From Brachyspira hampsonii 30446 (GTDB lineage: Bacteria > Spirochaetota > Brachyspiria > Brachyspirales > Brachyspiraceae), in NCBI RefSeq assembly GCF_000316195.1, contig NZ_JH994111.1, positions 1,745,418 to 1,809,417 of the forward strand: a DNA stretch of 64,000 bases. Reading direction: 5' to 3'. The notes beneath the pieces are model-generated. The model was not told the DNA's origin. It saw only the letters and a list, made by a program, of their open reading frames with translations, and ran no database searches. Position 1 is the stretch's first letter, and every line of letters begins with the position of its first letter. The position numbers and the translations under genes were made by a program. This document shows positions 27,580-37,463 of this stretch, one piece after another.

Positions 27580-27608
27580 TTGACTAATAATTAATAAAAA
27601 TATATACT
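27580..27608 (+). promoter_or_regulatory. hemH promoter
   Basis: TTGACT (27580-27585) and TATACT (27603-27608) with exactly 17 bases between, 34 bases before the hemH ATG, which is preceded by AAGGA. Confidence 0.75.
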
Positions 27609-27642
27609 TAATAATAAATATTATTAATAAGGATTATATATT

Positions 27643-28629
27643 ATGAACAATGATAAAAAAGAAACAGTTATACTTTTTAATATGGGAGGAGCTAACAGCA
27701 TAAAAGATGTAGATACATTTTTAATCAATATGTTTAATGATTATCATATATTAAATATAAAAAATAGTTTTATGAGAAGCATTATAGCAAAAAAGATAGT
27801 AAATAGGATTAAGCCCAATGTAATAAAACACTATGAAGCAATAGGAGGAAAATCACCAATAAATGAATATACAGAAAAACTAGTTAATAAACTCAATGAA
27901 TTGGACAGTTCAAAAGACTATAAATATGCTATGAATTACAGCAGCCCTTTATCTTATGATGTATTAAAAGAATTAAAACATAATAATGTTACAGAAATCA
28001 CATTACTTAGCATGTATCCTCAGTATTCAGAAGTTACTGTAAAATCATCATTAGAAAGTATTTATAAGGCTATGAAAAAATTAAAATATAATCCCAAAAT
28101 AAATATAATAGACAGATACTATGACAATGAATATTATAATAATGCTATAGTAGAATTAATAAAAAAAAGCATGATAGGAAAAGATATTAACGAATATATA
28201 TTAATATTTTCTGCTCATTCAATACCTAAAATGTATATTGATAAAGGAGATCCCTATAGATATGAATGCAATTGCAATGCAGAAATATTAAAAGAGAAAC
28301 TTTATAAAGAAGGATTACATTTTAAAGATATTGTACTTTCTTATCAGTCAAAGATAGGAAAATTAGAATGGCTTTCTCCTGCTACAATAGATACGATAAA
28401 AAAATACAGCGGTGAAAAATTAATAATATACCCTTTGGCATTTACTATAGACAATTCCGAGACAATTTATGAGATAGATATAGAATACAGAAAAGATGCT
28501 ATCAACAAATACAATATTAAAGATTTTATATTATGCCCTTGTTTAAATGACAGCACATACTTTGCCAAAATGATTATTGAATTATCAAATATTAACAAAG
28601 AAGTTAATATGTATGATAAAATTATTTAA
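27643..28629 (+). CDS. hemH: Ferrochelatase
   Basis: A 328-residue ferrochelatase that inserts iron into a porphyrin at the end of haem synthesis. The N-terminal VILFNMGGANSIKDVDTFL matches the family start (usually LLxNLGxPxxxxxVxxFL), the catalytic His is in ILIFSAHSIPKMYIDKGDPY (about 190), and the metal-site Glu is in DNSETIYEIDIEY (about 272). No other haem-synthesis gene is present in the window, so the porphyrin source is open. It is divergent from katA, the likely consumer of the haem, and is followed by a MITE-like element. Confidence 0.92.
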   Translation: MNNDKKETVILFNMGGANSIKDVDTFLINMFNDYHILNIKNSFMRSIIAKKIVNRIKPNVIKHYEAIGGKSPINEYTEKLVNKLNELDSSKDYKYAMNYSSPLSYDVLKELKHNNVTEITLLSMYPQYSEVTVKSSLESIYKAMKKLKYNPKINIIDRYYDNEYYNNAIVELIKKSMIGKDINEYILIFSAHSIPKMYIDKGDPYRYECNCNAEILKEKLYKEGLHFKDIVLSYQSKIGKLEWLSPATIDTIKKYSGEKLIIYPLAFTIDNSETIYEIDIEYRKDAINKYNIKDFILCPCLNDSTYFAKMIIELSNINKEVNMYDKII

Positions 28630-28668
28630 TAACATAGCACTTTTTTATATTTTTTTAGTTTTATATAA

Positions 28669-29026
28669 TAGACTTGTTTCAAAACTAATTTTTTATAATT
28701 TTGTGGGGACTAGCCCTGCGAATCACACAGTCGTGCCACACCCCCACTTCTTTTGCCGACGCTCTGCGTGCCGTAGGCAAGGCACCTACTCGGTGGTGAC
28801 ACATACGAAGTACGCCTCGCTGTGCGTGCCGACGAAGTCCACCTCGCGAAGCGTGCCTAAGGCAGGTGTCGGCAGGCGAGAAGCAGGCAAAGCCCGCCTA
28901 CGGCGAAAGACTGCATATTTACATACTAAAATAATAAGTTATAAAACATGTAAAACATTATTTTATAATTGATAATTACTAATTTTTTTATATATAATTT
29001 TGTCAAGTAGTTTTGAAACAAGTCTA
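28669..29026. mobile_element. MITE-like element with GC-rich core
   Basis: Perfect 19-bp terminal inverted repeats, TAGACTTGTTTCAAAACTA at the left and its reverse complement at 29008-29026, with TA at both outer edges as expected for a TA target duplication of the Tc1/mariner-IS630 type. AT-rich arms surround a core (28703-28914) far richer in G+C than the rest of the window. No transposase is encoded, so it would need a partner in trans. A frame running through it from the end of hemH is an artefact of the GC-rich core. Confidence 0.75.
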
Positions 29027-29084
29027 ATGATATGTAATTTTATAGTAAATAAAAATATTATAATATAATTATAGATAAAACATT

Positions 29085-29112
29085 TTTACTTTTAAATTAT
29101 ATATGGTATAAT
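29085..29112 (+). promoter_or_regulatory. Promoter of the macroglobulin gene
   Basis: TTTACT (29085-29090) and TATAAT (29107-29112), 16-base spacer, just after the MITE-like element; GGAG (29140-29143) follows before the ATG at 29150. Confidence 0.55.
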
Positions 29113-29149
29113 TTCATAAAATTAAAAATATAGTTCGTTGGAGAAGTTT

Positions 29150-32100
29150 ATGTTAAAATTGAAAACAATTTATTATGCTGCTATTATGTTATTTATAATG
29201 GGGGTAAGTATGTTTGCTGCTGTTGCTATTGATAGAACTAGTCCTATAGGAGAAAACACAAGCAGATATAATTATGAAGCAATAACAATAACATTCAATC
29301 AGCAGATGGTTGCTTTGCAGTCTATAAAAGAAGTAACCAATGAATATTTCAGTTTTAATGTAGATGTTAAAGGAAGTTATAGATGGCTTTCTATTAATAC
29401 TTTGGCTTTTTATCCTAGTGAGCCTTTGCCTGATAATACGGCTATTGAAGTTACATTAAAAAGAGGAATAAAAAGCGAACTTACAGGAGAAGTATTAGAA
29501 AATGATTATACTTGGAGTTTTAATACTTTAAGACCTATAATGCAGAAAAGTTCTCCTTATGATAGGCAGTCAGATTTGGCTACTGATGTCAATATAGTTG
29601 TTTATTATAATATGCCCATATATCTTGAAAGTGCCAAAGAAAATATAGAATTAATTTCAAGCAATACCTACAGAAATATAGATTTTGATGTAAGATATGC
29701 AAGACTAGAAGATTTAAGAGAATGGGAAACTAATTCATACGAACTTGAACAGGTACTAGTTATAAAGCCTAAAACTGCTTTGGATAAAAACGATAAAATA
29801 ACAGTATATATAGATAAAGGGCTTTCCGCAATTAATGGAAATTTGGGAACAGCAAATAATGACAGTTTTACTTTTTCTACACATGATGAATTCTATTTTA
29901 ACGGAGATAGTGAACAGACAATAACAGCCTCATACTCTCCAGACGCACCTATAATTAATTTCTCTACAAGAGTTGAATGGGCAGATTTAATAAGAAATAT
30001 TGAAATCACTCCAGCAATTCAGCTTCCTACAGAAGAAGATATACAGCAAAACTCTTGGAGTGCTAAAACCTTTTCACTTTATTCTTTAAGGTTTAATCCT
30101 AATGTTACATATAACATAAAAATAAACGGAAGTCTTAAAGATGCTTACGGACAAACTCTAGGAGAAGAGCAAAATATCACATTAAATGTTACAGACTATA
30201 ACCCAAGCCTTTCTATACCTTCTGGAATGGGGGTTGTAGAATCTTATGAAGGAATAAAACTTCCAGTACAGGTAATGAACCCTAATACTATTAATATACA
30301 AAGCAGATATGTTGATAAAGAAAATATTATACCATTTTTATTTGTAAATAAAGAAGTATACAGATATGATGAAAGTGCTGAGTTTAGAAATTATACAAAT
30401 CAATATAAAAACTTATTAGGATATAATAACACTACAGAGTACACTCCAGATGTTGAAAGAAACAGATACATCACAACAGCACTTTATTTAACTAATTATA
30501 TGAATAATAAACAGTATGGACTTTTATCAATAGAGTTTAAAAGTAAGACTGGATATCAAAGTCAGTATGACTATTCATCATCTTCACAGATACAAATTAC
30601 ATCTATGGGAGTAACAGGAAAATTCTCAGGTGATTCAAATACAATATTCGTAACAGATTTAAAAACAGGAATGCCTATTGAAGGAGCTACTGTAGAAATA
30701 AGAGATGACTTTAATAGAGTATTAGAAAAAGCAATTACCGATGAAAATGGAATAGCTACTACTAAAGGATTTAGAACTTTAGGTATAAACAGAGTAAGCA
30801 GATGGTCATCACCAAGACAATGGGCTATAGTTACAAAAGGAGATGATGTATCTTTCATAAATAGTGATTGGGGTACAGGTGTTTCACCTTGGAGAATGGA
30901 TATAAGCTATAATGATGCTCCTCCTACTAAAGATTATAACGGATCTATGTTTACAGAAAGAGGTATTTATAAACCTGGTGAAGAAGTACATATAAAAGGT
31001 GTTATAAGAGAAAATAAAACAGGCAGTTGGCAGATACCTAATGATTTAAAAAACGGAACATTTACAATAAACAATTCAAGAGGGGAAGAGATACATAAAG
31101 GAACAATTACTTTAAATGAATATGGTTCTTATTTGATAGATTTCACACTTCCAGCCGATGCTCCTACTGGTTATTATAATGTAAATGCTGAGTTTAAAAG
31201 CGAATCAAATAATGACAGAGAAGAAAATACTTCGTACAGTTTATCTCAAAGTTTCAGAGTAGAAGAGTTTAAAGCTTTAGAATATGAAAGCAGATTATGG
31301 GTTGAAGATAAAAATTATTATTTAGGTGATACTATGCCTATAAAAATGTCTGGCTGGTATTTATTCGGTGAGCCTATGATATCAAATCAGGTAGACTATA
31401 ATATATCTATGAATGAAACTTTCTTCACTCCGCCTAATAATGCAGGATTCAGATTTACAAAATTAAGCTGGTTTGAAGATGAGTATTATAATAATTATTA
31501 TTCTATGATAGCAAACGGCACCGCTTCATTAGATGAAAACGGAGAATATGCTTATGCTCCTACTGTAGATGCAAGCCGTTCAATACATGCAGCTTATGTT
31601 ACTATAGAGTCAACCGTATCAGGAGAGGATTCTCAAAGAGTAAGCACAACTAAAAGCGTATTAGTTCATGGAAGCGATTATTATATAGGTATAAAAAGAC
31701 AAGGCTATTTCTTAGAAACTGACAAGCCTACACAATTAGAGTTTATAGCAGCAGACCCAGAAGGCAGCAGACTTGAAGGCAAACAAATAGAAGTACAAGT
31801 TATAAGAAGACATTGGGAATCAGTAAGAAAGGCTATAACAGGCGGAAGATTTGAATGGGAATCTAAACAAATTGATGATGTTGTTGAAACTACTACAGTT
31901 ACAACAGCTAAAGATCCTGTTGCTTTTAGTTTTACTCCTGCAAACTCCGGACTTTATATAGTATTAGCAAGGGCAAAAGATTCTAAAAACAGAGAAGTAG
32001 CTTCTGATGAATATATGTATGTTATAGGTAAGGATTATGCTCCTTGGGCTATGTTTGATGATGATTTGCTAGAGCTTATAACAGAAAAAGAAGAGTATCA

Positions 32101-34891
32101 GCCTTATGAAACAGCTAGAATAATGGTAAAATCTCCTTATGAATCTGCTACGGCTTTGGTAACAGTTGAAAGGGAATATGTAATAGATTCTTTTGTAACA
32201 AATATAGAAGGCTCTACTGCTTTAATAGAAGTACCTATAAAACCAGAATATTTGCCTAATATTTATGTAGGTGTTTCACTTGTTAAAGGAAGAGTTGAAA
32301 ATGAGGCTTATACTAATTATGCAACTGATGAAGGAAAACCATCATTTAAAATAGGTTATGCAGGACTTTCAGTTTCTCCGCGTGAAAAAGAGCTTAATGT
32401 AAAAATAACAAAATCTGCTGACAGTTTAGAGCCTCGCGATGAGATGACAGTTGATTTATATGTTGAAACAAAAGAAAGTAAGCCTATGGAAACAGAGATA
32501 ATGTTAAGCGTTGTTGATGTTGGAGTATTAAATTTAATAGGATACAAAACTCCTAATTGGTTTAATACATTCTACGGAAAAAGACCTTTGAGTGTTGCAA
32601 GTGCCGATACAAGAATACATTTGATAGGTCAGCGTAACTATGGAGAGAAAGGAGATACACCGGGCGGAGACGGTATGAGAGCTAATGCTGCACTTATGGC
32701 TAAAGCTGAAGCTATGGGTATGGACGTATTCAGCATAAGAAAAAATTTCCTTACTACTGCATTCTATCAAGGAAGAGTAAAAACCGATGCTGAGGGTAAA
32801 GCTACCGTTACATTTAATTTACCAGATAATATTACATCATTTAGAATAATGGCTTCTGCTATAAATAAAGACGGTTATTTCGGAGCTTCTGATGATGTTG
32901 TTGTAGTTAAGAAAAATATTATGCTTATGCCTACACTTCCAGAGTTCGCTTATGTTGAAGATAAATTAAAAGCTGGTACTTTGGTTTATAACTATTCTGA
33001 TAAAGATTTAGAAATAGAAGTTCAGGCTGTTGCTTCTAATGCTATGATAGAAAATGATGTTCAGAAAATAACAGTTCCTAAAGGCGGAAATGCTGATGTA
33101 AGATTTGATATTATAGCTACAAACAGAGGAGAGGCTAAAGTTACAATACTTGCTAAAGGCGGAGAATATACTGATGCTGTAGAGAAATCATTTGAAGTTA
33201 ATGTACCTATGACTACAGAGTCAGTTGCCGTATTCTCAAGCACTACAAACAATAATACTGACTTGATGATAAGAGTACCTAATATTACAGAAGCGTATAA
33301 AGGTGCTGGAAGTTTGGAAGTTTATATGTCGCCTAGTGCATTTAGTGAGCTTTCTGGAGGAATTAATTATCTTATTAATTATCCTTATCTTTGTTTGGAG
33401 CAGCAGTTATCAAGAGTTTATCCTATAATAACTAGCAAAAGATTATTAGTAGACATGAAACTTACTGATATAGCAGAGGCAGAATTAGATAAAACAGTAA
33501 CTGATTTCTTGAAAACTATGCCTACATATCAAAGTCCTAATGGAGGATTCTCATACTGGCCTAGCAAAACTTGGATATCACCATGGCTTACTGCTTATGC
33601 TGCTGATGCTATGATTAAGGCTAAAAAAGAGGGGTACACTGTTGATGAAAACTCTTTACAGATAGCATTAGAATATATAAACAATTATGCTAAAAGCGGA
33701 AATGCTGAAAAACCTAGCTTCTGGAATGATGAATACATTAATTTATCTTCTATAGCTTATATTGCTGCAGTTCTTGCTGAGGGTGGATACAATAATAATG
33801 ATGTAAAAGCCATAATAGACAGAATATATCCACAAGTTAATAATATACCTTTCTATGGACAGGTGCAGTTAATGAGGGCTATGTATTATAACAAATACGA
33901 CAATAATGCATTTACTAATGTAAGGCAGTATATACTTAATACTATTAAAGAAGACCCTACTACTGCACATTATGAGCTTGAAGTAAGATATGCTAATCTT
34001 TATTGGATACACTCTTCATCAGTGAGAGATACTTCCGTTGCTTTATATGCATTAATAGAAACAGGATATGATAATGCTATTAATGAGAAAGTGGTTCGAT
34101 GGCTTGTTCAGTCAAGAAAAAACGGCAGATATTTAAATACTCAGGATAATGTTTCAGTATTTGCCGCTATGAATATGTATTATAAAAAATATGAAAATGT
34201 CAGTCCTAATTTCAAAGCAGAGTTTATATATCAGGGACAAACTTTACTTGCAGAAACATTCGGTTCAAGAACTCAGCCTAGCCTAACAAAAAATTATGCC
34301 TTAGATGAGTTTATGAATGACAGATTAAGCAATTTAAATACTAGAAGTGCTTTAGCAAATATTAAAAGAAACGGAGACGGAAGACTTTATTACGGAGTAA
34401 GACTTACTTATGCACCTCGTGATTTGGCTATCAATAGAGATGCTGGAATAAAAGTTGTAAGAGAGTATCAAACTAAAGACGGTAAAGTATTAGATCTTAC
34501 AAAAGATAGATTCAAACAAGGCGAGGAATATGTTGTTGTAGTAAAAGTTACAGTTCCTTATGAGAGACATTTTGTAGTAGTTGACACTCCTATTGCTTCT
34601 GGTATGAGAATATTAAACTCTTCATTTGCTACAGAAAGCAGCGAAGTTAAAAACATTACAGGCAATCAAGGTACAAGCTGGTGGGGCGGATTTAATCATA
34701 CAGAAAACTATAATGACAAAATATTATTATTTGCTGATATTCTTGACAAGGGAGAGCATGTATACAAATATGTAGTTAGAGCAGCCACACCTGGAGAATA
34801 TTTACTTCCCGCTACTAAAGCCGAAGAGATGTACAATCCAGAAGTATTTGGTTATGACGGACAGTATAAAGTAATAATTGAGGCTAAATAA
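29150..34891 (+). CDS. Bacterial alpha-2-macroglobulin
   Basis: A 1913-residue exported protein with a signal peptide (about 1-25), then an Ig-like start, a series of macroglobulin (MG) domains with the FTERGIYKPGEEVHIKG motif, the A2M domain (SFRIMASAINKDGYFG) and the thioester domain with intact CLEQ (1415-1418) in YPYLCLEQQLSRVYP, followed by the alpha-helical toroid and receptor-binding-like end. Such proteins trap proteases that attack the periplasm or cell surface. The signal lacks a lipobox cysteine, unlike the E. coli YfhM type, and the usual partner pbpC is not adjacent. The ATG at 29150 is preferred to a TTG 12 bases upstream because of GGAG spacing. Confidence 0.9.
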   Translation: MLKLKTIYYAAIMLFIMGVSMFAAVAIDRTSPIGENTSRYNYEAITITFNQQMVALQSIKEVTNEYFSFNVDVKGSYRWLSINTLAFYPSEPLPDNTAIEVTLKRGIKSELTGEVLENDYTWSFNTLRPIMQKSSPYDRQSDLATDVNIVVYYNMPIYLESAKENIELISSNTYRNIDFDVRYARLEDLREWETNSYELEQVLVIKPKTALDKNDKITVYIDKGLSAINGNLGTANNDSFTFSTHDEFYFNGDSEQTITASYSPDAPIINFSTRVEWADLIRNIEITPAIQLPTEEDIQQNSWSAKTFSLYSLRFNPNVTYNIKINGSLKDAYGQTLGEEQNITLNVTDYNPSLSIPSGMGVVESYEGIKLPVQVMNPNTINIQSRYVDKENIIPFLFVNKEVYRYDESAEFRNYTNQYKNLLGYNNTTEYTPDVERNRYITTALYLTNYMNNKQYGLLSIEFKSKTGYQSQYDYSSSSQIQITSMGVTGKFSGDSNTIFVTDLKTGMPIEGATVEIRDDFNRVLEKAITDENGIATTKGFRTLGINRVSRWSSPRQWAIVTKGDDVSFINSDWGTGVSPWRMDISYNDAPPTKDYNGSMFTERGIYKPGEEVHIKGVIRENKTGSWQIPNDLKNGTFTINNSRGEEIHKGTITLNEYGSYLIDFTLPADAPTGYYNVNAEFKSESNNDREENTSYSLSQSFRVEEFKALEYESRLWVEDKNYYLGDTMPIKMSGWYLFGEPMISNQVDYNISMNETFFTPPNNAGFRFTKLSWFEDEYYNNYYSMIANGTASLDENGEYAYAPTVDASRSIHAAYVTIESTVSGEDSQRVSTTKSVLVHGSDYYIGIKRQGYFLETDKPTQLEFIAADPEGSRLEGKQIEVQVIRRHWESVRKAITGGRFEWESKQIDDVVETTTVTTAKDPVAFSFTPANSGLYIVLARAKDSKNREVASDEYMYVIGKDYAPWAMFDDDLLELITEKEEYQPYETARIMVKSPYESATALVTVEREYVIDSFVTNIEGSTALIEVPIKPEYLPNIYVGVSLVKGRVENEAYTNYATDEGKPSFKIGYAGLSVSPREKELNVKITKSADSLEPRDEMTVDLYVETKESKPMETEIMLSVVDVGVLNLIGYKTPNWFNTFYGKRPLSVASADTRIHLIGQRNYGEKGDTPGGDGMRANAALMAKAEAMGMDVFSIRKNFLTTAFYQGRVKTDAEGKATVTFNLPDNITSFRIMASAINKDGYFGASDDVVVVKKNIMLMPTLPEFAYVEDKLKAGTLVYNYSDKDLEIEVQAVASNAMIENDVQKITVPKGGNADVRFDIIATNRGEAKVTILAKGGEYTDAVEKSFEVNVPMTTESVAVFSSTTNNNTDLMIRVPNITEAYKGAGSLEVYMSPSAFSELSGGINYLINYPYLCLEQQLSRVYPIITSKRLLVDMKLTDIAEAELDKTVTDFLKTMPTYQSPNGGFSYWPSKTWISPWLTAYAADAMIKAKKEGYTVDENSLQIALEYINNYAKSGNAEKPSFWNDEYINLSSIAYIAAVLAEGGYNNNDVKAIIDRIYPQVNNIPFYGQVQLMRAMYYNKYDNNAFTNVRQYILNTIKEDPTTAHYELEVRYANLYWIHSSSVRDTSVALYALIETGYDNAINEKVVRWLVQSRKNGRYLNTQDNVSVFAAMNMYYKKYENVSPNFKAEFIYQGQTLLAETFGSRTQPSLTKNYALDEFMNDRLSNLNTRSALANIKRNGDGRLYYGVRLTYAPRDLAINRDAGIKVVREYQTKDGKVLDLTKDRFKQGEEYVVVVKVTVPYERHFVVVDTPIASGMRILNSSFATESSEVKNITGNQGTSWWGGFNHTENYNDKILLFADILDKGEHVYKYVVRAATPGEYLLPATKAEEMYNPEVFGYDGQYKVIIEAK

Positions 34892-34923
34892 TTTAATATC
34901 TTAAATTGTTAGAATAAAATTTT

Positions 34924-34955
34924 AAAGGCAATATCTTTTTTAAGGTATTGCCTTT
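34924..34955 (+). terminator. Terminator of the macroglobulin gene
   Basis: Perfect 10-bp arms AAAGGCAATA / TATTGCCTTT with a 12-base loop and a T-rich tail. Confidence 0.85.
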
Positions 34956-35066
34956 TATTTATTTTTAGCATAATATAAATAATATATTTTGTATAAATAT
35001 AATTTTAATATTTAAATTTTTATAAAAATAAATATATAATGTTAAATATTATTTATTGGGGATTAA

Positions 35067-35963
35067 ATGGAATTAAAAAAAGGTAAAAAAGAAATTTTAT
35101 ATTGATTATAATATTAATAACATTTACTTTTGGTATATATTATTTATATTGGGTTTATCAAGTTACTTATGAAATAAAAGATATTACAAACGATGAAAAT
35201 TTAAATTCCGAAAAAGAAACACTTTTAAATATAATACCTTTTTATCCTATATTTTGGCTTAATAAAATCGGAAAAATTGTATATATAAAAATACCTAATA
35301 TAATCGGGGAAAAAATATAGAAGATAAAACAAATATATTAGTAATATTGGGGTTATTAAATCCAATATTACTTATTATAAATCCAATATCTCTTATACTC
35401 ATAGTTTGGACTATTGGGGTTTTAATATTTCCTACAATATCAGTTATAATATTACAAAATAGATTAAATAGTATATGGAATAAAATAGAAGTTAAAAATG
35501 AGGATAATAATGGTATTATACCTATTAATAGAATAATATTTTCTCATATAATAACTTTGGGGATTTATAATTTATACTGGATATACTGTACAGTAAAAAA
35601 TATAAGAGAATTTACTAATATTAATAGACTTTCTCCGGGATTAGAGGTAATATTAAATATATTTATACAATTTTATCGTATTTTTTGGCTTTATCGTTAC
35701 GGGACAATTATTTATAAAGATCTTCCTTCTAAAGTAAATATGGATGGACTGATAATCAAACAAATTTCTTATTAATTATTAACTTGATAGAATTAATATT
35801 TATATTTATAGTTGGTGCATTATCTTCTGGGTATTATATTGCTTTATTACCAATTATGATAATAAGTATTATAATATCTATAATTACTGCTGCTACTTTA
35901 CAGAAAAAACTAAATTCTATATTTCTTAAACAAGATACTAAATCTTTTGTTGAATATATATAA
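35067..35963 (+). pseudogene. Frameshifted DUF4234-type membrane protein
   Basis: ATG at 35067 reads MELKKGKKEILY and stops at once; shifting frame at about 35100 gives LITFTFGIYYLYWVYQVTYE, a DUF4234 hallmark, which runs to a stop at 35320. A second shift near the GGGGAAAAAA run (35306-35315) opens the next stretch, 35320-35775, with more membrane helices and a second DUF4234 unit (HIITLGIYNLYWIYCTVKNI). A third out-of-frame piece (to about 35963) ends in TLQKKLNSIFLKQ, mirroring ILQNRLNSIWNKI of the second. Together they look like one gene of repeated DUF4234 units broken by small indels. Sequencing errors in homopolymers are the alternative. Confidence 0.65.
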
Positions 35964-36023
35964 ATATATTATATTATTTAAAATTTTTAGTATGCGGTAA
36001 ATTTATTTAGGCTTATAATCTGT

Positions 36024-36110
36024 TAAACGCGCGCAGAATGAAATTATAAATATATATTTAATTTTGAACTCTAATTTTTATTATATTATAAATTTGGTTA
36101 ACCGTGCGTG
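36024..36110. repeat. 87-bp direct repeat, first copy
   Basis: A block running from TAAACGCGCGCAGAATG to AACCGTGCGTG recurs at about 36530-36617 with few changes (TAAACGCACGCAGAATG to AACCGTGCGTG). GC-rich ends (CGCACGC and GCGTGCG) in otherwise AT-rich sequence point to a small palindrome-bounded element. Confidence 0.65.
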
Positions 36111-36360
36111 CAGTAAAGTTTTAAATTTTAAAAAAACTTGGGTGGGTGCTGTAAATTACTGAATCAATCCTAAATATAATAAACATTATAATATCAAAGT
36201 AAAATTATAAACATATATTGATTATGAATTCTAATTTTTATTATATTTTAAATTTAGTTAACCGTGCGTGCAGTAAAGTTTTAAATTTTAAAAAAACTTG
36301 GGTGGGTGCTGTAAATTACTGAATCAATCCTAAATATAATAAACATTATAATATCAAAGT
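36041..36360. repeat. Two tandem copies of a 160-bp unit
   Basis: CTAATTTTTATTATATT, ACCGTGCGTGCAGTAAAG and CTTGGGTGGGTGCTG recur exactly 160 bases apart; the second halves of the two copies are essentially identical. The gap 35964-36741 contains this array, a long hairpin and a partial third copy, and I see no intact gene in it. Confidence 0.85.
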
Positions 36361-36377
36361 AAAATTATAAAAAATAA

Positions 36378-36427
36378 AGGGTGGGATATGTAAATAATTT
36401 TTTGAGCTTAATTACATTTCCCGCCCT
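36378..36427. other. Long imperfect hairpin in the repeat field
   Basis: AGGGTGGGATATGTAA pairs with TTACATTTCCCGCCCT (two mismatches) around an 18-base loop. It could fold as RNA on either strand. It stands right after the 160-bp tandem repeat. Confidence 0.6.
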
Positions 36428-36741
36428 ATATATTTAAAACTTTTATCAGTCATTTTTACTTTTTATTTCTTTAAAATCTTTACTGTGATTACAAAGCCCT
36501 CCCAAGTTCTATTTAAGTTTATAGTATATTAAACGCACGCAGAATGAAATTATAAATATATATTTAATTTTGAACTCTAATTTTTATTATATTATAAAAT
36601 TTGCTTAACCGTGCGTGAAGAGATTTTTTAAATTCAAAAAATTATATCATAATTCATAAAAAATTCCTTGATTAATATATAATTAGCTATATAATATTTG
36701 CATCTAAAAATTAATATTGAGTATTTTCCAAAGGCTGCAAT

Positions 36742-37437
36742 ATGATAACAGAAAATAATATTACATTAAATGATCATAATAATCACTTTATAATAAGCGG
36801 AGAATTAGCACTAATTTTAGTTGTCATTATGAATAGTTTTGGGGTCGTTTTGATGCTTTACTCAGGCTCTGGAATATCTGCTATATCAAGTGTTCCTTAT
36901 GCATTTTCTGAAGTTATAAAAAATATATCGCTTGGAACTTTTACTTATATTTTTCAAACTCTACTCGTATTAGTACTTATGATCTTAAGAAAAAAATTTG
37001 TAGGTGAATATTTATTTAGTTTTGCCGTAGGATTCTTTTTCGGTAAATTTATAGATATACATAGTTTATGGATAAATCATTTACCTTTGAGTTTAACATA
37101 TAGAATTATATATTTTATAATAAGTTATATCATACTCAGTTTTGGCATAGCTCTATCTAATAGATGCGGACTTCCCATAATACCTACAGATCTATTTCCA
37201 AGAGAATTATCAAATATAATAAAAGTGCCTTATTCTAAAATAAAAATAATATTTGATGTAAGCTCTCTTTTAACAACAGCATTAATAACATTCATTTTTT
37301 TAGGTCATATAAAAGGACTTGGAATAGGTACTGTGCTTGCAGCTTTTACAATGGGTAAATCAATATCTTTTATAGGAAGCCTCATTGATAAAAAGATAGA
37401 ATTTGTACCATATATAAAAAAATTATTACATAAATAA
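36742..37437 (+). CDS. YczE/DUF6198-type membrane protein
   Basis: A 231-residue integral membrane protein with about five to six hydrophobic segments. The pattern SFGVVLMLYSGSGISAISSVPYAF early on and the central GIALSNRCGLPIIPTDLFPREL resemble the YczE/YyaS/YitT group, whose members have a conserved glycine-rich loop and a P-D-F or P-D-L motif. Function in that group is not established. It lies just after the repeat field, is transcribed toward murB, and has no strong ribosome site. Confidence 0.7.
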   Translation: MITENNITLNDHNNHFIISGELALILVVIMNSFGVVLMLYSGSGISAISSVPYAFSEVIKNISLGTFTYIFQTLLVLVLMILRKKFVGEYLFSFAVGFFFGKFIDIHSLWINHLPLSLTYRIIYFIISYIILSFGIALSNRCGLPIIPTDLFPRELSNIIKVPYSKIKIIFDVSSLLTTALITFIFLGHIKGLGIGTVLAAFTMGKSISFIGSLIDKKIEFVPYIKKLLHK

Positions 37438-37463
37438 AATATGTAATAATTTTATGTTAAATT

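Noticed and set aside
28577..28972. 131-codon frame overlapping the end of hemH
   Set aside because: Most of it is translation of the GC-rich core of the MITE-like element. The Arg/Cys-rich product resembles no protein and the frame has no ribosome site.
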